A DNA stretch of 64,000 nucleotides from Fusarium oxysporum f. sp. lycopersici 4287 (GCF_000149955.1 NC_030986.1:5187624-5251623), one strand, 5' to 3'. Counted from the stretch's first letter, positions 1-11,290 are shown. Program-made: numbers and translations. Notes: generated by a model not told the origin, from the sequence alone.

Positions 1-348
1 TTTTCTTCCCCACCACCATTGGATATGTCTCTTACAACTAACGATGGCACACCGCTCACAGCCACCCAGAGCGATCAAGAGGCGCTCTTGTTTGACCACA
101 TCACCAATGCTGTTACATCTGCCCCACGTACTACTAACCCGCAAGAGCCATCCTGGCATGAAAAGATATTGATATACGATCCAATTGTTTTAGAAGATCT
201 CGCAGCATGGCTCAATACGGGCGAGCTTAGTCGTGTGGGCTATGATGGAGAGGTCAATCCAAATGATGTCAAGAAATGGTGCGAATCGAAAAGCATATGC
301 TGCCTGTGGCGGATCAGCCTGCGCGGCAAAGAACGGAAGCGATTTTGA
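1..348 (+). CDS. SLX4: SLX4 structure-specific endonuclease subunit, C-terminal end (5' partial)
   Basis: The frame is open from base 1 and ends at TGA 346-348, so about 115 C-terminal residues are visible and the rest lies left of the window. The tail carries the conserved Slx4 C-terminal domain signature: [12 protein letters not shown], then [16 protein letters not shown], then the basic end LRGKERKRF. By family knowledge this domain binds the SLX1 nuclease, and the complex cuts branched DNA such as stalled forks and recombination intermediates in the nucleus. No intron is seen in this piece. No other family known to me ends this way, so the assignment is firm although the N-terminal part cannot be checked. 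Confidence 0.88.
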   Translation, partial: FSSPPPLDMSLTTNDGTPLTATQSDQEALLFDHITNAVTSAPRTTNPQEPSWHEKILIYDPIVLEDLAAWLNTGELSRVGYDGEVNPNDVKKWCESKSICCLWRISLRGKERKRF

Positions 349-3300
349 TACCATCGGATAGCGAGCATGGCGTTATTCTTCGACTCTTCTGAATTACCGG
401 CGTTGTTATCAGCATGGATTTGCATTTACTGGCATAGGTGTTTTCTATACTTCGCAGAGCGCTTGATACCGCTGTCTGGAGTTGTTGTCAAGAGGTGGGG
501 TAGAAACCTGGATGAGACAGTGCTCACTATTTGACTAGACAAGAACGAGCTCAATGTTTATACGGCAACAATGATAAATACAATTTACCATAACGACGAG
601 GCTGCCTTTCCAGGGCGCCAGTTCACATATTTACACTCTGATCCATTCGTCGTCAAGTGCGCCTGCGCGGGTATCAATTTCAATTCCTTCGAGATTCACT
701 TTGTTCCTTTCTTGTTGTTCTGTGCCCCCTGCGTTCCCTGCCCTGCCCAGACGTCAGGCAACTCTTTCGGGCCGTTGAGATAGATTTCCATGGCCCTGCT
801 CGTGTTAGCCTTCGAATGTCAAGCAGATCGGCGCCTCTTACACAGATTCAGGCATGATGTCACTTGGTAATAAGGAAGGGCCTCTCAAGAATGATAAAGC
901 TTATTGAGTACTGTCAGGCCTTTTGTATCGAGTTGCAAGCCCATGGGTCGACTTTGTTATTGAGAGAATGATTCTAAGATGTTGGGTTCGGTGGTGGCTA
1001 ATTTATATTTCGAACTAGTGGCTTTCACCACGGCGGATTATCTTCTTTCGCTGCAACACAACATCTCCAGGATCCAGCCTCGATAGTTCGATCATCAGCC
1101 ATGCTACGGGACACCAATGATATCACACCACATCGGTTTTGCGGCTCTGCTCTCCCCAGCTGCTCCAGTAGCTGCTGGGAGAGCACACCATCACGGAAGA
1201 AACTTTTGTATCCTATGTATGCTACCGCGATAGCGTGCAGCTTCTTCCTTCATCGGTCTATCCACAAGGCATTGGATGGTGTAGATGGCGCGCCAATGAT
1301 GGACCTCGGTCCTCCCTTGCGGCGTTGGATAGCCCAATCTGGGGCAGATGAGTCGGTTACGTGGTTGGCGCATCTCGGCCAGGATCCTTATCGGGGAGAA
1401 GGACGCGGTGTGTCTCTCGTGACCTCGGGTTGGTAATGGTTGCCGATATTCTGGCAATATTGACCTTTTCTAGCAGATCATGACAGCTCATCCAACATCT
1501 CGAATACTGCAGCTAAAGCTCCGGTATCTGTGCCCTGTCGTGGAGCACAATGGAACCAGTGAAACCTGGGCAACAGATCTATCCTTGTGGCTTCATTCGC
1601 CAGATTGGGGTCTTCATTGCATGGTCTGGGGAAGTTGTGCTCACAATCGAAAGACTCCCTTGCATTTCGCCATCTGCGTCCAAAGTCATGCCTCACAATT
1701 CCTCCAGGCTTTTGGGCGCTCAAACCCCGCCCACGGCCCGGCTTGCCATATTGGAACCTTGAAACTTACATGCATCAAGCCATCCCACACAACCATCCCT
1801 CATTAAGCCAGCGAATCAACCATCAAGAATCCTTGGCATCACCACGACCTGACGGCACGGGTTGGCCTTTCCTGCGGGCATCTTTGATCACATTTCATAG
1901 CTGTGGCAAGATTGAGGCTCTGCGTCGATTATCTTTCGATTTCGAGATTGGCGCCGCGATCTCACCGAATTTAGCATCTCAAACCGTCATTCACCATGCG
2001 CGTTATACAGCTCTTACATGTTCGTCCCTCACTGGTGGAATGTCGAGTGAAGTGGGATGCTTGAACTACGATCCCATACGGAATCGGACCTCCGTGCTGC
2101 ACCATTGAGCGAGAATCGCGTCTGCGCAAGGGAAAGTGGTATAACACTGGAGCTCATGGTAGCTGAAGGTGTGAGGTCCCTGCGACTGAGCATCACACCA
2201 AAGGTTGCGTCGGTGCGTTAGCTCGAAGAGCTAAAGCGACCTGATGGCGGCCATGATCTGAGCCAATATTATAGTGACAACACAGGGAGTATCAGACAAA
2301 GGAGCCACATTCCTTTTATCGTGACCTCGCCGGCTTCGATGCGGCCCCTTTGGCCTTTGAGGATGCCCGGCTGTGATTCGCCTCCCGCACCGGAGCTAGT
2401 GGGGCCGGTCCGTAACGGTATTTCATGATTATAACGGGCTCCGATATCAACTGTAGAGTATTTCGTCAAGCTATGAAAGAAATGTTGCCTCAAATCAGCA
2501 ATTGATCGCACTGTGATAGTCATTACGGGAAACCCAAACGAGAACACGTCGATTGGTATCCCACCATCAAAGAGATCAGCTGCCATTGAAGTCGCAGCCT
2601 ACCTCAGCGAGATAAGGACCTCCGGACAGACAATACCGTTATCGCACGTTGGATAAGTTTTGATGTGTTTAATTCCGCTGTCAGGAATCAGTCGCATATT
2701 GACGGCCTACGAGATCTGCCAATCGCAGCTCTCAATTGGAGTTACATCACGTCTAATCGGATGTGTCAAGTGATACCAACTATCTGGGTTGCCTTAAACC
2801 TTCGATCCCACTATCATGACGTGCGGGAGACGATCCCACGTTGTGAAAGGCGATGAATGCAAGGCAGCCGAGTTGTGATGTATCAGAAATTGTCATCCTT
2901 TTAAGAACCCCTTGTGCAAAAGGAGTTGAAGAGAGGACATGCCGGGTTCGTAGGGCTTATGGTACACAAATGCCGAAGATCTCTGATATTGATAAGCTTG
3001 ATTTATGAGTGTGTGTTAACTAATTCTTGGCCTGGTTTGAGGAATTTGGTTGCATCTTGGCTTATGGGAGTTGCGATGAGACGTCATGCCCATCAGACGC
3101 CTCTTGCATGTGAAGATCAACGGTCCACGGATATCCTTGGCTTTACTGAGTTTACTCGAATTAAGTTGAGATTGATAATTAGTCTAGCTCGCTAATCGTT
3201 CAAGTCGACAGCGGATTTAGGACGTTACTCTCGCGGAGAGTCCGTCAGTTCAACACAAGCTCGGTGGTAGTCGGTCTCCGTCTTCCATAATTGCTACCAA

Positions 3301-4490
3301 TAGGGCGTACGCATTGACTCATCACTCTTCTGGACTACCACTCACGATATGACTACCTATTTCTCACTGCACTGTGGCCAACAAGCGAGCCCCTCTCCGG
3401 TCGGGTCAACGGACAGCCGTGTTGACTGTTAAGGGCAAATGACCTCGTAGAACGGAAGGTTCGGAGTCGCGAAATTATGAAATGATTCCATAAGTTAGCC
3501 TTTATATCGAATTATATCCACCAGCGGAATTAACCATAAGTTGACAGCTTATGGTTATTCAGCTCTCAAGAGACAAAAGTGCGGCGACTTATACCAAGTG
3601 AAAACGTGCGGAATTCTTTGATGACGACACAGTCGACTCTGAGCTCTGGTGCTAATACCTAACGCGGAATTAGTGCTGACTTTTTTGAAGGATGAATGAA
3701 TAATCATGGAATGAAACTGTCAAATAAGAGTCTAGAATCTCCCCAAGTCTCTCTCTGTCCGCCACGGAGCCGAGTGAGGTGCTAACCCCGTCTGTCTCCG
3801 CCGCCCGCACTATCGCCCTAAATCGAAGAATCACAAGGGCGTGCATCCCCGGAATTTTAGGGGCGTCTAGGGCGTCTGGGCGCTGTCAGCTCGGATCGTT
3901 TTCTCAAGTAGTGCCTGCCTTGGCACCAACGCCAGCACCACTTTAGTTGATTTTTAAGGGATCATCAATACGACAAACAACCTACCTCCACTGACCTGCC
4001 CTGCCCTGCCCGCCCTGATCAGAAGTGCCCTGGAACTCCGAGCCCCCCACCCTCCTCTCACTCCCACCCCTTCCAATCAATCAGTTGAGTCCACCCATCT
4101 TCCTCTCCAACTCAATCACAGACCAAACGCTCTGCGTCTTTTCTCACCTTATGTTTCACAACAACAGCCTTCTCAGCCTCTTCTTGGCTTTTTGAAGGCT
4201 TCACGACAGGTTCTCTGTCTACAGCTGCATGATTTGACGTTACGCATTTCCTTACCTTGCCCTGCCTTGCATTGCAGTTGAGGTTTGGTTAGCCTGCGTT
4301 ACCGCACCCGCATCCGTATCGCATCTAACGTTGATGGCTTCGTCCGATTCCGTTCATCCCTTGTCCGAGCCTGAGTCCGCGGATTCTCCGTACATCCTTT
4401 GCCTGATCGATTCCACGTTTTTCGAATATCGTAAACAACCTATCGTTGTCGCCATCTTTGACTTGGTCTTACACTCGAGACGATACAGCA
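349..4490. other. Gene-free 4.1 kb between SLX4 and a Zn2Cys6 regulator
   Basis: Several open frames of 60-173 codons occur on both strands, but none has a recognisable domain, consistent splice signals or a neighbour that extends it. The right end (about 3960-4490) is CT-rich with repeated CCTGCC-type runs, typical of a fungal promoter and 5' UTR, and presumably belongs to the regulator that starts at 4491. A 10-bp inverted repeat sits at 3531-3557. The rest shows nothing I can assign. Confidence 0.5.
3531..3557. repeat. Perfect 10-bp inverted repeat with 7-nt loop
   Basis: TAACCATAAG (3531-3540) and CTTATGGTTA (3548-3557) are exact reverse complements around the loop TTGACAG. The motif CGGAATTA lies just before it, and related CGGAATTA/CGGAATAA words recur near 3664, 7575 and 7626. 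It could be an operator-like palindrome or a remnant of a small mobile element; no terminal repeats or target duplications were found. Confidence 0.5.
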
Positions 4491-7453
4491 ATGTCGGGCT
4501 ACCTCGAGGGCATGGCCCTCGGATTTGGCTTCAATGTATCTGAGGGGCTTGATTCTGCGCAACAGTCCACAGCATCGCCTTCATCCAATACCCAGCAAGA
4601 TGCTTCGTTCCACACCCAACCGAATTCTTTTCAAGGCAACGTTACTGTCTATCAGACAACAGGGCCCGACGCCCATACAAGCCCAATCCACCTGCCCGGA
4701 AGCAATACGCCCGCCCTGAATCCGCGATCATGCGTAACCTGCCGCCGTCGCAAAGTTCGATGCGACAAGCAGATGCCGTGTTCCAACTGTCGTCGAGCAC
4801 AGATTCCCTGTGTCTTCCCCGCCCCCGGAAGAGCGCCGCGACAGCCGCGTCGAAAAGATCCAAATGCGCCCACCAAGAACTCGAGTCAGCGCGAGATAGA
4901 ATTGATGAAGAGGCTTAGGAAGTTGGAGGGCATTGTGGAAGAGCTAAGCGGTCAGATTGAGGTTGAGTCTGGCGGTAAAGGCCCCTCATCAACCAATTCA
5001 CCTGAAGCGCATGCAGGTCAAACCACATCGTTTGACGCCTCGGCGCATAATGCTCAACGGCAATCGTCGAATGCAGGTTCTCACGCAGGCAACATTGGGA
5101 GGATTGATGACAGCCCAAGGGGGGGCAGTGATGCTACAAGCGAACAGAGCGAGACTGCTCGCAAGAACATGCATAAAAAGTTTGGACGACTGGTTTTGAG
5201 CGACACTGGAGGAAGCCAAAGATACGTTAGTCATGGTTTTTGGTCGAAGCTCAATGACGAGGTTGGTCGGTCCCTGGTATTGTTGCAAATGTTTGACTGA
5301 CTCTATCTACCAGCTCGATTCAATACGGGAAGAGACTCAGAAGCTTACTGATGAAGACTTGGATGAGTCTGACGAGGATGAAACTCTAGACACCTCACCC
5401 GCATCCGCACTCTCGGGAAACCACAACGCCTGGATATTTGGTTACCGCTCTGCAGACGTGGATCTTGATAAATACTGGCCCCTGCCTTCCCATATACCGT
5501 TCCTATGGTCTGTTTATCAGGAGAATGTGGAACCGTTGCTCAAAGTGCTGCACATTCCAACTATGGAGCCCATCTTTCGGGATGCGCGAAAAGATCACAA
5601 ACAACTGTCTCCTGCAAATGAGGCACTAGTCTGGTCAATATACTATGCTGCACTTACATCCCTGGAACCTGACGAGGTAAGAGGACACCCTTAACTCTAA
5701 GCACGGAAGATGCTAACTCACGAACTCAGGTGCGAGCCAACCTTGGTCTTAACAAGGAGGATGTTGTTGTGCAGTACCGTTTTGCAGTCGAACAAGCCCT
5801 TGCCAAAGCCAACTTCCTGAACTCATTAGAGACTCCAATTATGCAAGCGTTGATCATTTTTATTCTCGTGGTTAAGGGTCAAGATGGAAGTCGTTTCTGT
5901 TGGTCTTTGACAGGCTTGGTGGCGCACCTTGCTCAAGGCATGGGCCTCCATCGCGATGGGTCGCACTTCGACCTAAGTCCTTTTGAAACGGAGATGCGAA
6001 GGCGTCTCTGGTGGTCGTTACTTCTACTGGATCTTCGATCGGCCGATGAGCTGGGTACTGATCTCATCATCCAAGACTTTAATTATGACACACAGATGCC
6101 GAGTAATATCAATGATACCGATATCAAGCCCGACTCAACGGAAGCCCCAGAGCCCAGAGAAGGTCACTCTGACTGTTCGCTGGCACTTGTTCGTTTCGAA
6201 ATTGCTGGCTTTGGAAGGCGTCTGGTTCGACTATCATCCGCCTCGATGTCATTCTGCCCCCAAGGAATGCCTTACAAGGACACCAGCCTCGCGGAGCGAG
6301 AGCGCATGCTCATCGAGGTTTACAATAGAGTTGAGCAAAAGTTTTTGAAACACCACACCGGCGATTCTGATCCGTTACATTGGATGGCTGCTTCAATTGC
6401 GCGCATCATCATGGCCAAGATGACGTTGGTAATTTACCAGCCGGTCCTCTTCCCAGGCTCCGAGGGCGAAGGTACACTTTCGGAAGAGGCAAAAGAACGT
6501 GCCTACGTTGCAGCGATTGAGATTGCCGAATACAATCACATCTTGAATAACGACTCGAGGTCTAAACAGTTTAGGTGGCTGTTCAAAACCTACACCAACT
6601 GGTCAGCTATGGCCTACTTCCTCATCGCCAGTTGCCGTCGACCGTGGACTCCTCTTGTGGAACGCGGGTGGGAAGCCGTTAATGGATACGAGGGTAGACC
6701 AGGACAACTGGTGCGATCTGCCGAATACGCAACTGTCGTGATGCCTATCAGGAAACTTTACATGAGAGCCCAAAGGCACCGCGCGGCAGAAATTGCTCGA
6801 CTTCGCGGAAATCCCGAAGAAGCACGTCGGCTGGAATTCGAAGAAAGGACGAATCCCAGATACCAGGCTAGGTTTGGGCAAGATGCGGACGGTGCAGCCA
6901 ACAAGATGGAAGAAATAAGGGAGAAATGGAAGGTTCTGGTGCGGTCTGATGGAAGTAACGTACCAATCTCGACGCCAGCTGAGCTGAGCCCTGTTATGCC
7001 ACCGTCGATGCTCCAGCCAAAACAAGAACAAGTACCATCCCGCCCTCGGACACCATCAGCCTACGACGTTCCGGCAACGCTCGACCTTTCTGATACGACC
7101 ATGGGTTACATGAATGACCTAATGGCAGACACCACACCCTTGCCCATGGTAAATTTCTGGGCCACTGCAGGACGTCGGCTCTGTTCAAATCAAGGTCCAT
7201 GGGGACAGGAATGACGCCAATGTCAAACACCTCTCAGTTACCGCAATATACGATACAACCAGGAGATACTGGCCAACAGTTCTCACCACAGACCATGCAA
7301 TTCCCCAAGGACGACAACCCACCCCCTTACCTCTGGGGCGGGCAGTTCCCGTCGGTAAACTCAACCTCTGATAATACAGGCTTGGACGATGTTGATATGC
7401 TTGGAGATGATTTCAACTGGCACACCTGGAGCCAGAATGTTCGCGGTTTGTAG
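4491..7453 (+). CDS. Zn2Cys6 transcription factor with fungal-specific TF domain
   Basis: Model: exons 4491-5261, 5314-5676, 5730-7148 and 7238-7453, giving 922 residues. The binuclear zinc cluster is at residues 81-107 (Cys81, 84, 91, 97, 100, 107; CX2CX6CX5CX2CX6C), followed by a basic linker and a short leucine-rich coiled coil (LMKRLRKLEGIVEEL). The middle holds the fungal-specific TF domain, with GLHRDGSHFDLSPFETEMRR and RLWWSLLLLDL. All three introns have good signals; the last (GTAAAT...CTCAG, 89 nt) restores the frame into the acidic C-terminus DDVDMLGDDFNWHTW. The target genes are unknown. An upstream ATG at 4334 could be joined in frame by an intron 4431-4488, adding 33 residues, so the start is not certain. 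The adjacent Fic gene runs convergently. Confidence 0.86.
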
Positions 7454-7600
7454 ATAGGATCGTACTGAGATAGACGGTCACTGACAGACTGTGTTGCCAG
7501 ATAGTCGATATTGATTGATCATCGGCGTGTATTGGGAGTAACTACCTTGCCTATCTATTATGTATGATACCCAGCGGAATAAGCATCAGGTGGATGTTAA

Positions 7601-7690
7601 TAATTTTAGACCATCTTTTATGAGGCGGAATAACCTTAGACCATCTTGTACAATGTGGAATAATCTTAGACCATCTTTAATGAGGAAACA
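7601..7690. repeat. 30-bp tandem repeat, three copies, overlapping the Fic gene 3' end
   Basis: Three consecutive 30-bp units (7601-7630, 7631-7660, 7661-7690) share the core TTAGACCATCTT. The third copy contains the stop codon (7677-7679) and the last codons of the minus-strand Fic gene. A degenerate CGGAATAA word at 7575 may be a fourth, decayed unit. Confidence 0.75.
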
Positions 7691-8645
7691 TCGCACCGTC
7701 CCGACGCGTTGCTTGTAGAAATGTCATCATTTGTGCGTCCGTGCTCTTCCACTGACCATACGTATGGTTGAGAATAAATAATGCCAGTTCATGATGGGTC
7801 TCAGTGACAACCTCTCCCAGGCCTTGCAAGTCATGCCTGTAGCAACTGACTTCAGCTCGCGAATGACTTTCTCGATCCATGTTATGAAGTCCATAAACCG
7901 CAGGGCATATACCAGCTCTGAGGAGGAGGGTAGTCAGGAGCAAACGGTACATCCGCCCATTTCCATCTAAAAAGGGGCGAATATTGATGAAGTGCTGGCA
8001 GAATTTGCTGGCATAACAGATCCTCTCCCAGACTTCCTCCTTGCTGAGCTGCTGGATGGTGATCCCATCATATGGGACTTCTCTGGAGCCCATTTCCACT
8101 ATGAGGTTGTCGATCATGCTGAGCATTGCAGTAGTGATATGAACCGGGTCCACGAAACGCGTGTCGTACGTCGCACTCCAGGTGCGATAATTTCCGCTGT
8201 AGAGCTCCCAAGGCGTTTGCTGATTGATATCGATCTTGTAGGTCAGAATGCGGTGGGCTTCCTTAAAGGTGGCCTCAGAAAAGGCTTCTCTATCAATGAA
8301 GATTTTTTGAATCAGGTACTTTGCAGTCTGGGCGTGCTGCAGTGTTTCCCGGTAACATCGCAAGATAAGTCCATGCGACACGGGGATGCACCTGAATTCC
8401 AAGTGGTTTCTGATCTCTTCGTACTCTAAATCGTTCTGAGTAATCTCTTCTGGGGGCTGAGACGTTTCCTCAAAGACTACACGACAAAGTCTGTAGGTTG
8501 TTGGGAGACTTCCGCCTGCGACCGAGATCATGTTTGATCCGTAGATCATGCGGCTGAGAACCTCGATTATGTTGTACGGCTCTACCCGCGTGCGTTCCGT
8601 GAGGGCCCTCATGAACGCGTAAGGCCCCATTGTTGGGGTTGCCAT
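7677..8645 (-). CDS. Fic/Fido-domain protein, predicted catalytically inactive
   Basis: Single exon, 322 residues. Fic proteins normally transfer AMP to target hydroxyls using HPFx(D/E)GNGRxxR. Here the loop reads NIRPFLDGNGRMYR at residues 221-234, so the catalytic His is Arg223 (CGC instead of CAC), while the Mg/phosphate-binding part DGNGR and Arg234 are kept. The alpha-inhibitory motif (S/T)xxxE(G/N) is represented by SNMISV at 37-42, so the inhibitory Glu is Ser41. A flap-like YSGNYRTW is present near 149. The protein resembles the longer Fic protein at 28293-29465 across its length but lacks that protein's roughly 110-residue N-terminal extension. It is probably a non-catalytic paralogue, although use of another nucleotide chemistry cannot be excluded. 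The reading frame is otherwise intact. Confidence 0.88.
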   Translation of the reverse strand: MATPTMGPYAFMRALTERTRVEPYNIIEVLSRMIYGSNMISVAGGSLPTTYRLCRVVFEETSQPPEEITQNDLEYEEIRNHLEFRCIPVSHGLILRCYRETLQHAQTAKYLIQKIFIDREAFSEATFKEAHRILTYKIDINQQTPWELYSGNYRTWSATYDTRFVDPVHITTAMLSMIDNLIVEMGSREVPYDGITIQQLSKEEVWERICYASKFCQHFINIRPFLDGNGRMYRLLLTTLLLRAGICPAVYGLHNMDRESHSRAEVSCYRHDLQGLGEVVTETHHELALFILNHTYGQWKSTDAQMMTFLQATRRDGAMFPH

Positions 8646-9259
8646 GAATGTCGGAAGGATTTGGTATACGGAGTGGGCTTTGGAAATGGAAGACGTTGAT
8701 GATATCTGCCTAAGAGTTGATAGACGAAGCGTTGAGAGAAAGAAAGTATTAGGAGGAGAGGAGTGGAAAGCGAATGCATTTATAGGCTTGGGGAAGGAGT
8801 TGCTTGACTGCAGAGAAAGAAGAAAGAGACTCCCAGAAAGTTTATTGCCTGAAGTTTAGGTAGGAAGTCTTGGTTATGGAGGGAATTTGCCTAAAGCTTC
8901 CTGAATTATGAGAGGTCTAGGATGATTCTTTAAATTATAGGAAGCTGATGCTGAAGTTTAGGATAAGCTTCCTGAATTATAAGAGGTTTAGGATAGTTCT
9001 CTAAATTATGAGAACTTTATGCTGAGGTTCAGAATAAGCTTCCTAAATTATGAGAGATTAGGATAACCCTTGGTTATAGAAGGGGTTCTTCCATCGATGA
9101 TAGGGTATCTACCAAACTTGGAGTATCTTGAAGATTTATGGTGTCTCTCCTACCTTGTGATTTACTGGCTCATATACAAGTTTAACTTGGTATGTGGATC
9201 AACCGTGAATGCAAATCTCAGCCTCGATATCATTCGACGGTTTCTATGTCTATGGAAAT
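8646..9259. other. Upstream region of the short Fic gene, AT-rich with tandem repeats
   Basis: This stretch holds the Fic promoter side and the 3' flank of the Nudix gene. Near 8842-8859 the word TTTATTGCCTGAAGT resembles TTTATACCTGAAGT at about 29574-29588, at a comparable place upstream of the second Fic gene, suggesting shared ancestry of the two promoters. A 71-bp tandem repeat occupies 8894-9064. No gene is supported. Confidence 0.5.
8894..9064. repeat. 71-bp tandem repeat, about 2.4 copies
   Basis: Copies start at AAGCTTCCT at 8894, 8965 and 9036, exactly 71 bp apart; the third is partial. Each unit contains two related AAATTATGAGA-like words, so it also has internal periodicity. The array is flanked by GGTTATGGAGGG (left) and GGTTATAGAAGGGG (right). 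It lies 250-420 bp upstream of the short Fic gene. Confidence 0.75.
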
Positions 9260-10475
9260 TCAGAGTTTCTCGCTATCAGCTTTAACCTTTCTCTCCTCTT
9301 CCAAGGCATCTTCTCTTCGCCTCACTTCAACGTTGGTCGGTCCTCCTTTGCCAAAGTTAACAAGGACCACATGTTCCCAATCGCCACCTCTCTCAGAGCC
9401 CCTGAGTTCTGGTCCTGGTTTGTCCAGCCCGAGAACTATTCTCTTGTCCTGTTGTCTAATAAAAAGATTATGAGGACTCATGACTTTCTCACTCCAGGGG
9501 ATCATGGCCGTCTTGTGCGCTTGGCCCTTCTCTGTCTCTGCTGTGGGCACTCGGTTCAGAAAGGACAGTAAGTTTTCTCTCTGTGCTGTGATTTGAGGAG
9601 TCCGTTGTCCATCTGATGATTCTTTTGAGTTCTGGAAGACTCTGGCGACTAAACTTAGGAGGAAGTACTGCGGTGGGAATAGGATGATGCTATTTGTGGC
9701 GGCACGGGCGAGGAATGATTCCGCGCGTGCGAAGAGGGCTGCTGTGTGTTCAATGCCATTGTCTGGTGTTGGGATAAGCATCTCTGATGGCATGTCACTC
9801 TGTGACTGTGGTAGCATGTAGAGATACATCTGCGTTGTGAAGCGTTTTGTGTTGGTGGTGGGTGTGATCCAGCGCGTAAAAGGGATGAGACCATCTGTAC
9901 TCGGTCAACAATCACTTGACCGTAATCTATGTTGATTCATTCTTACCCAAGTCTGGCTCAGCGCCTACTGACTTTAGCCACTCGAGAAACTTGACTTGGT
10001 TTCCATGTATCATTTTCCTTGCAGTGTCTCTATCCTCGACTGTCAAGTTTACCAGCTCGTTGTCCTTCTTGGCCAATAAGATACCAGTCTCTTCAAAGGT
10101 CTCTCTGATAGCACCAATTCTGTACGCAAGTCCATCATGATGTCTCTCTGGCGAGTCTTCAGCCGGTATGATACCATCATGATAAGGGTCTAGATTTCCA
10201 CCAGGGAAGACATGAGCTGAGGCGAATGATGTAGAGGTGTGTACACGGTGAAGTAACAGGACTTCATTGACAGGCGAGACTAAGAGAACTGAAGAACTTG
10301 GTCGTGGCTCTGAAGGTGGAGGCTTGTTCGCTGAGGATGATTGGTTTCGAGAAGTCATGATAGGCAGATATACCCGGGGTACGAAGTTGAAGTTTTGTCT
10401 ATGAGCGGTCAAGTTTGTGTCACGGAAGAGTTGACGCGACAGGGACCGTCGAGTGACACAAAATAACAAAGACAT
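9260..10475 (-). CDS. Nudix hydrolase, NUDT19-like (CoA/acyl-CoA diphosphatase family)
   Basis: Exons 9947-10475 and 9260-9894 (intron 9895-9946, GTAAGA...TACAG) give 387 residues. The Nudix core is split as in NUDT19/RP2p proteins: HVFPGGNLDP, an insertion, then GLAYRIGAIRETFEETGILL, which supplies the REx2EExG metal-binding helix. After the intron comes the family hallmark FTRWITPTTNTKRFTTQMYLYMLP, showing that the splice is right. NUDT19 enzymes hydrolyse CoA and CoA esters in peroxisomes or mitochondria. The first 40 residues are Arg-rich and almost free of acidic residues, which suggests a mitochondrial presequence; no C-terminal SKL is present. A second in-frame Met, followed by TSRNQSSS, could be the start instead. 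Confidence 0.84.
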
Positions 10476-11162
10476 GAGGAGTAACTAGGTATAGAGATTC
10501 ATATATGACCAATAGATGTGCAGTATAACTACAAGTTAACACTTGTAGGGGGGCATGTGAGGTCTGAAGCGCGGTTCAAGTGACGTCGAGCCGAGGTCCC
10601 GCTTGGTGATGGCTTTGGATCGGCTCCGAATGACCGGACCGGCCACCAGACCCCGCTTCGCCGTAGACATATTCCCCTGACTCGAGAATAAGTAGAGAGC
10701 ATTTTGTTGGTTTATTACTGTAGTCATATTGAACTTTTCCAGACGACGTGTTATTATTGTCAAGAATGTGGCGAGATGGTTGCGTTTGTAGTATTCATGA
10801 CATTGCTTATTGAACCATTGACTAATAAAACAATAAAACCAAGCTTGGACTTACACCGGCAGGTTGAAACCATTGAGCAATTAGACATTTCTTCAAGGCC
10901 AATTCTAGTTAGAAGTCAATATCATATAGATTTTAAACAGTCAAAGAGACCAGAGCTATGCCGGCAATGTTGAACTGCTTAATATAATAACTATTCCAGG
11001 GTAAACAGGAGGCATTCATTAACCAGAGTTCTATATACACAAGCCTTGTCACTTACACTGTACAACAGTTGGAATCACTATAAACACCGTGTGATAAAAT
11101 GATAACATAAACACCATTTGTTAAATGATCATGCCACAGGACGCAGAGAACACAAAAACTGC
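10476..11162. other. Intergenic, Nudix 5' side to tRNA-Lys terminator
   Basis: It is AT-rich without a supportable coding region. Short open frames on both strands lack domains and splice partners. It presumably holds the Nudix promoter near 10480-10560. Confidence 0.45.
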
Positions 11163-11168
11163 AAAAAA
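11163..11168 (-). terminator. Pol III terminator of tRNA-Lys
   Basis: On the minus strand this is TTTTTT, the first T run of four or more downstream of the tRNA, about 40 nt past its 3' end. This implies a longer than usual trailer. Confidence 0.6.
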
Positions 11169-11207
11169 GAAAGCACATCTCAATCATGAATATGTATTTA
11201 TAGGAAC

Positions 11208-11290
11208 AGCCCGATGCGGGGGTCGAACCCGCAACCTTGAGATTGTGAACTCTTAAGAGTCTCACGCTCTACCGATTGAGCTAACCGGGC
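11208..11290 (-). tRNA. tRNA-Lys(CTT) with a short intron
   Basis: The minus strand folds as GCCCGGT acceptor (11290-11284) pairing with ATCGGGC (11215-11209), a D arm GCTC...GAGC, and an anticodon stem TGAGA/TCTCA with loop CTCTTAA. About 10 extra bases (GAGTTCACAA or an equivalent register) sit at the canonical intron site just 3' of the anticodon CTT. The T arm is GCGGGTTCGACCCCCGC. An A box (TTAGCTCAATCGG) and B box (GGTTCGACCCC) for Pol III are visible. The discriminator is T at 11208. Confidence 0.93.

Noticed and set aside
1478..2586. Frames of 81-173 codons in the left gene-free region, considered as a decayed gene
   Set aside because: No recognisable motif on either strand and no splice signals giving a longer product.
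3900..4060. CCCTGCC-rich stretch as a microsatellite or origin
   Set aside because: The units are irregular and typical of CT-rich fungal promoters and leaders.
7149..7237. An apparent frameshift near the end of the first Zn2Cys6 regulator
   Set aside because: An 89-nt intron with GTAAAT donor and CTCAG acceptor restores the frame.
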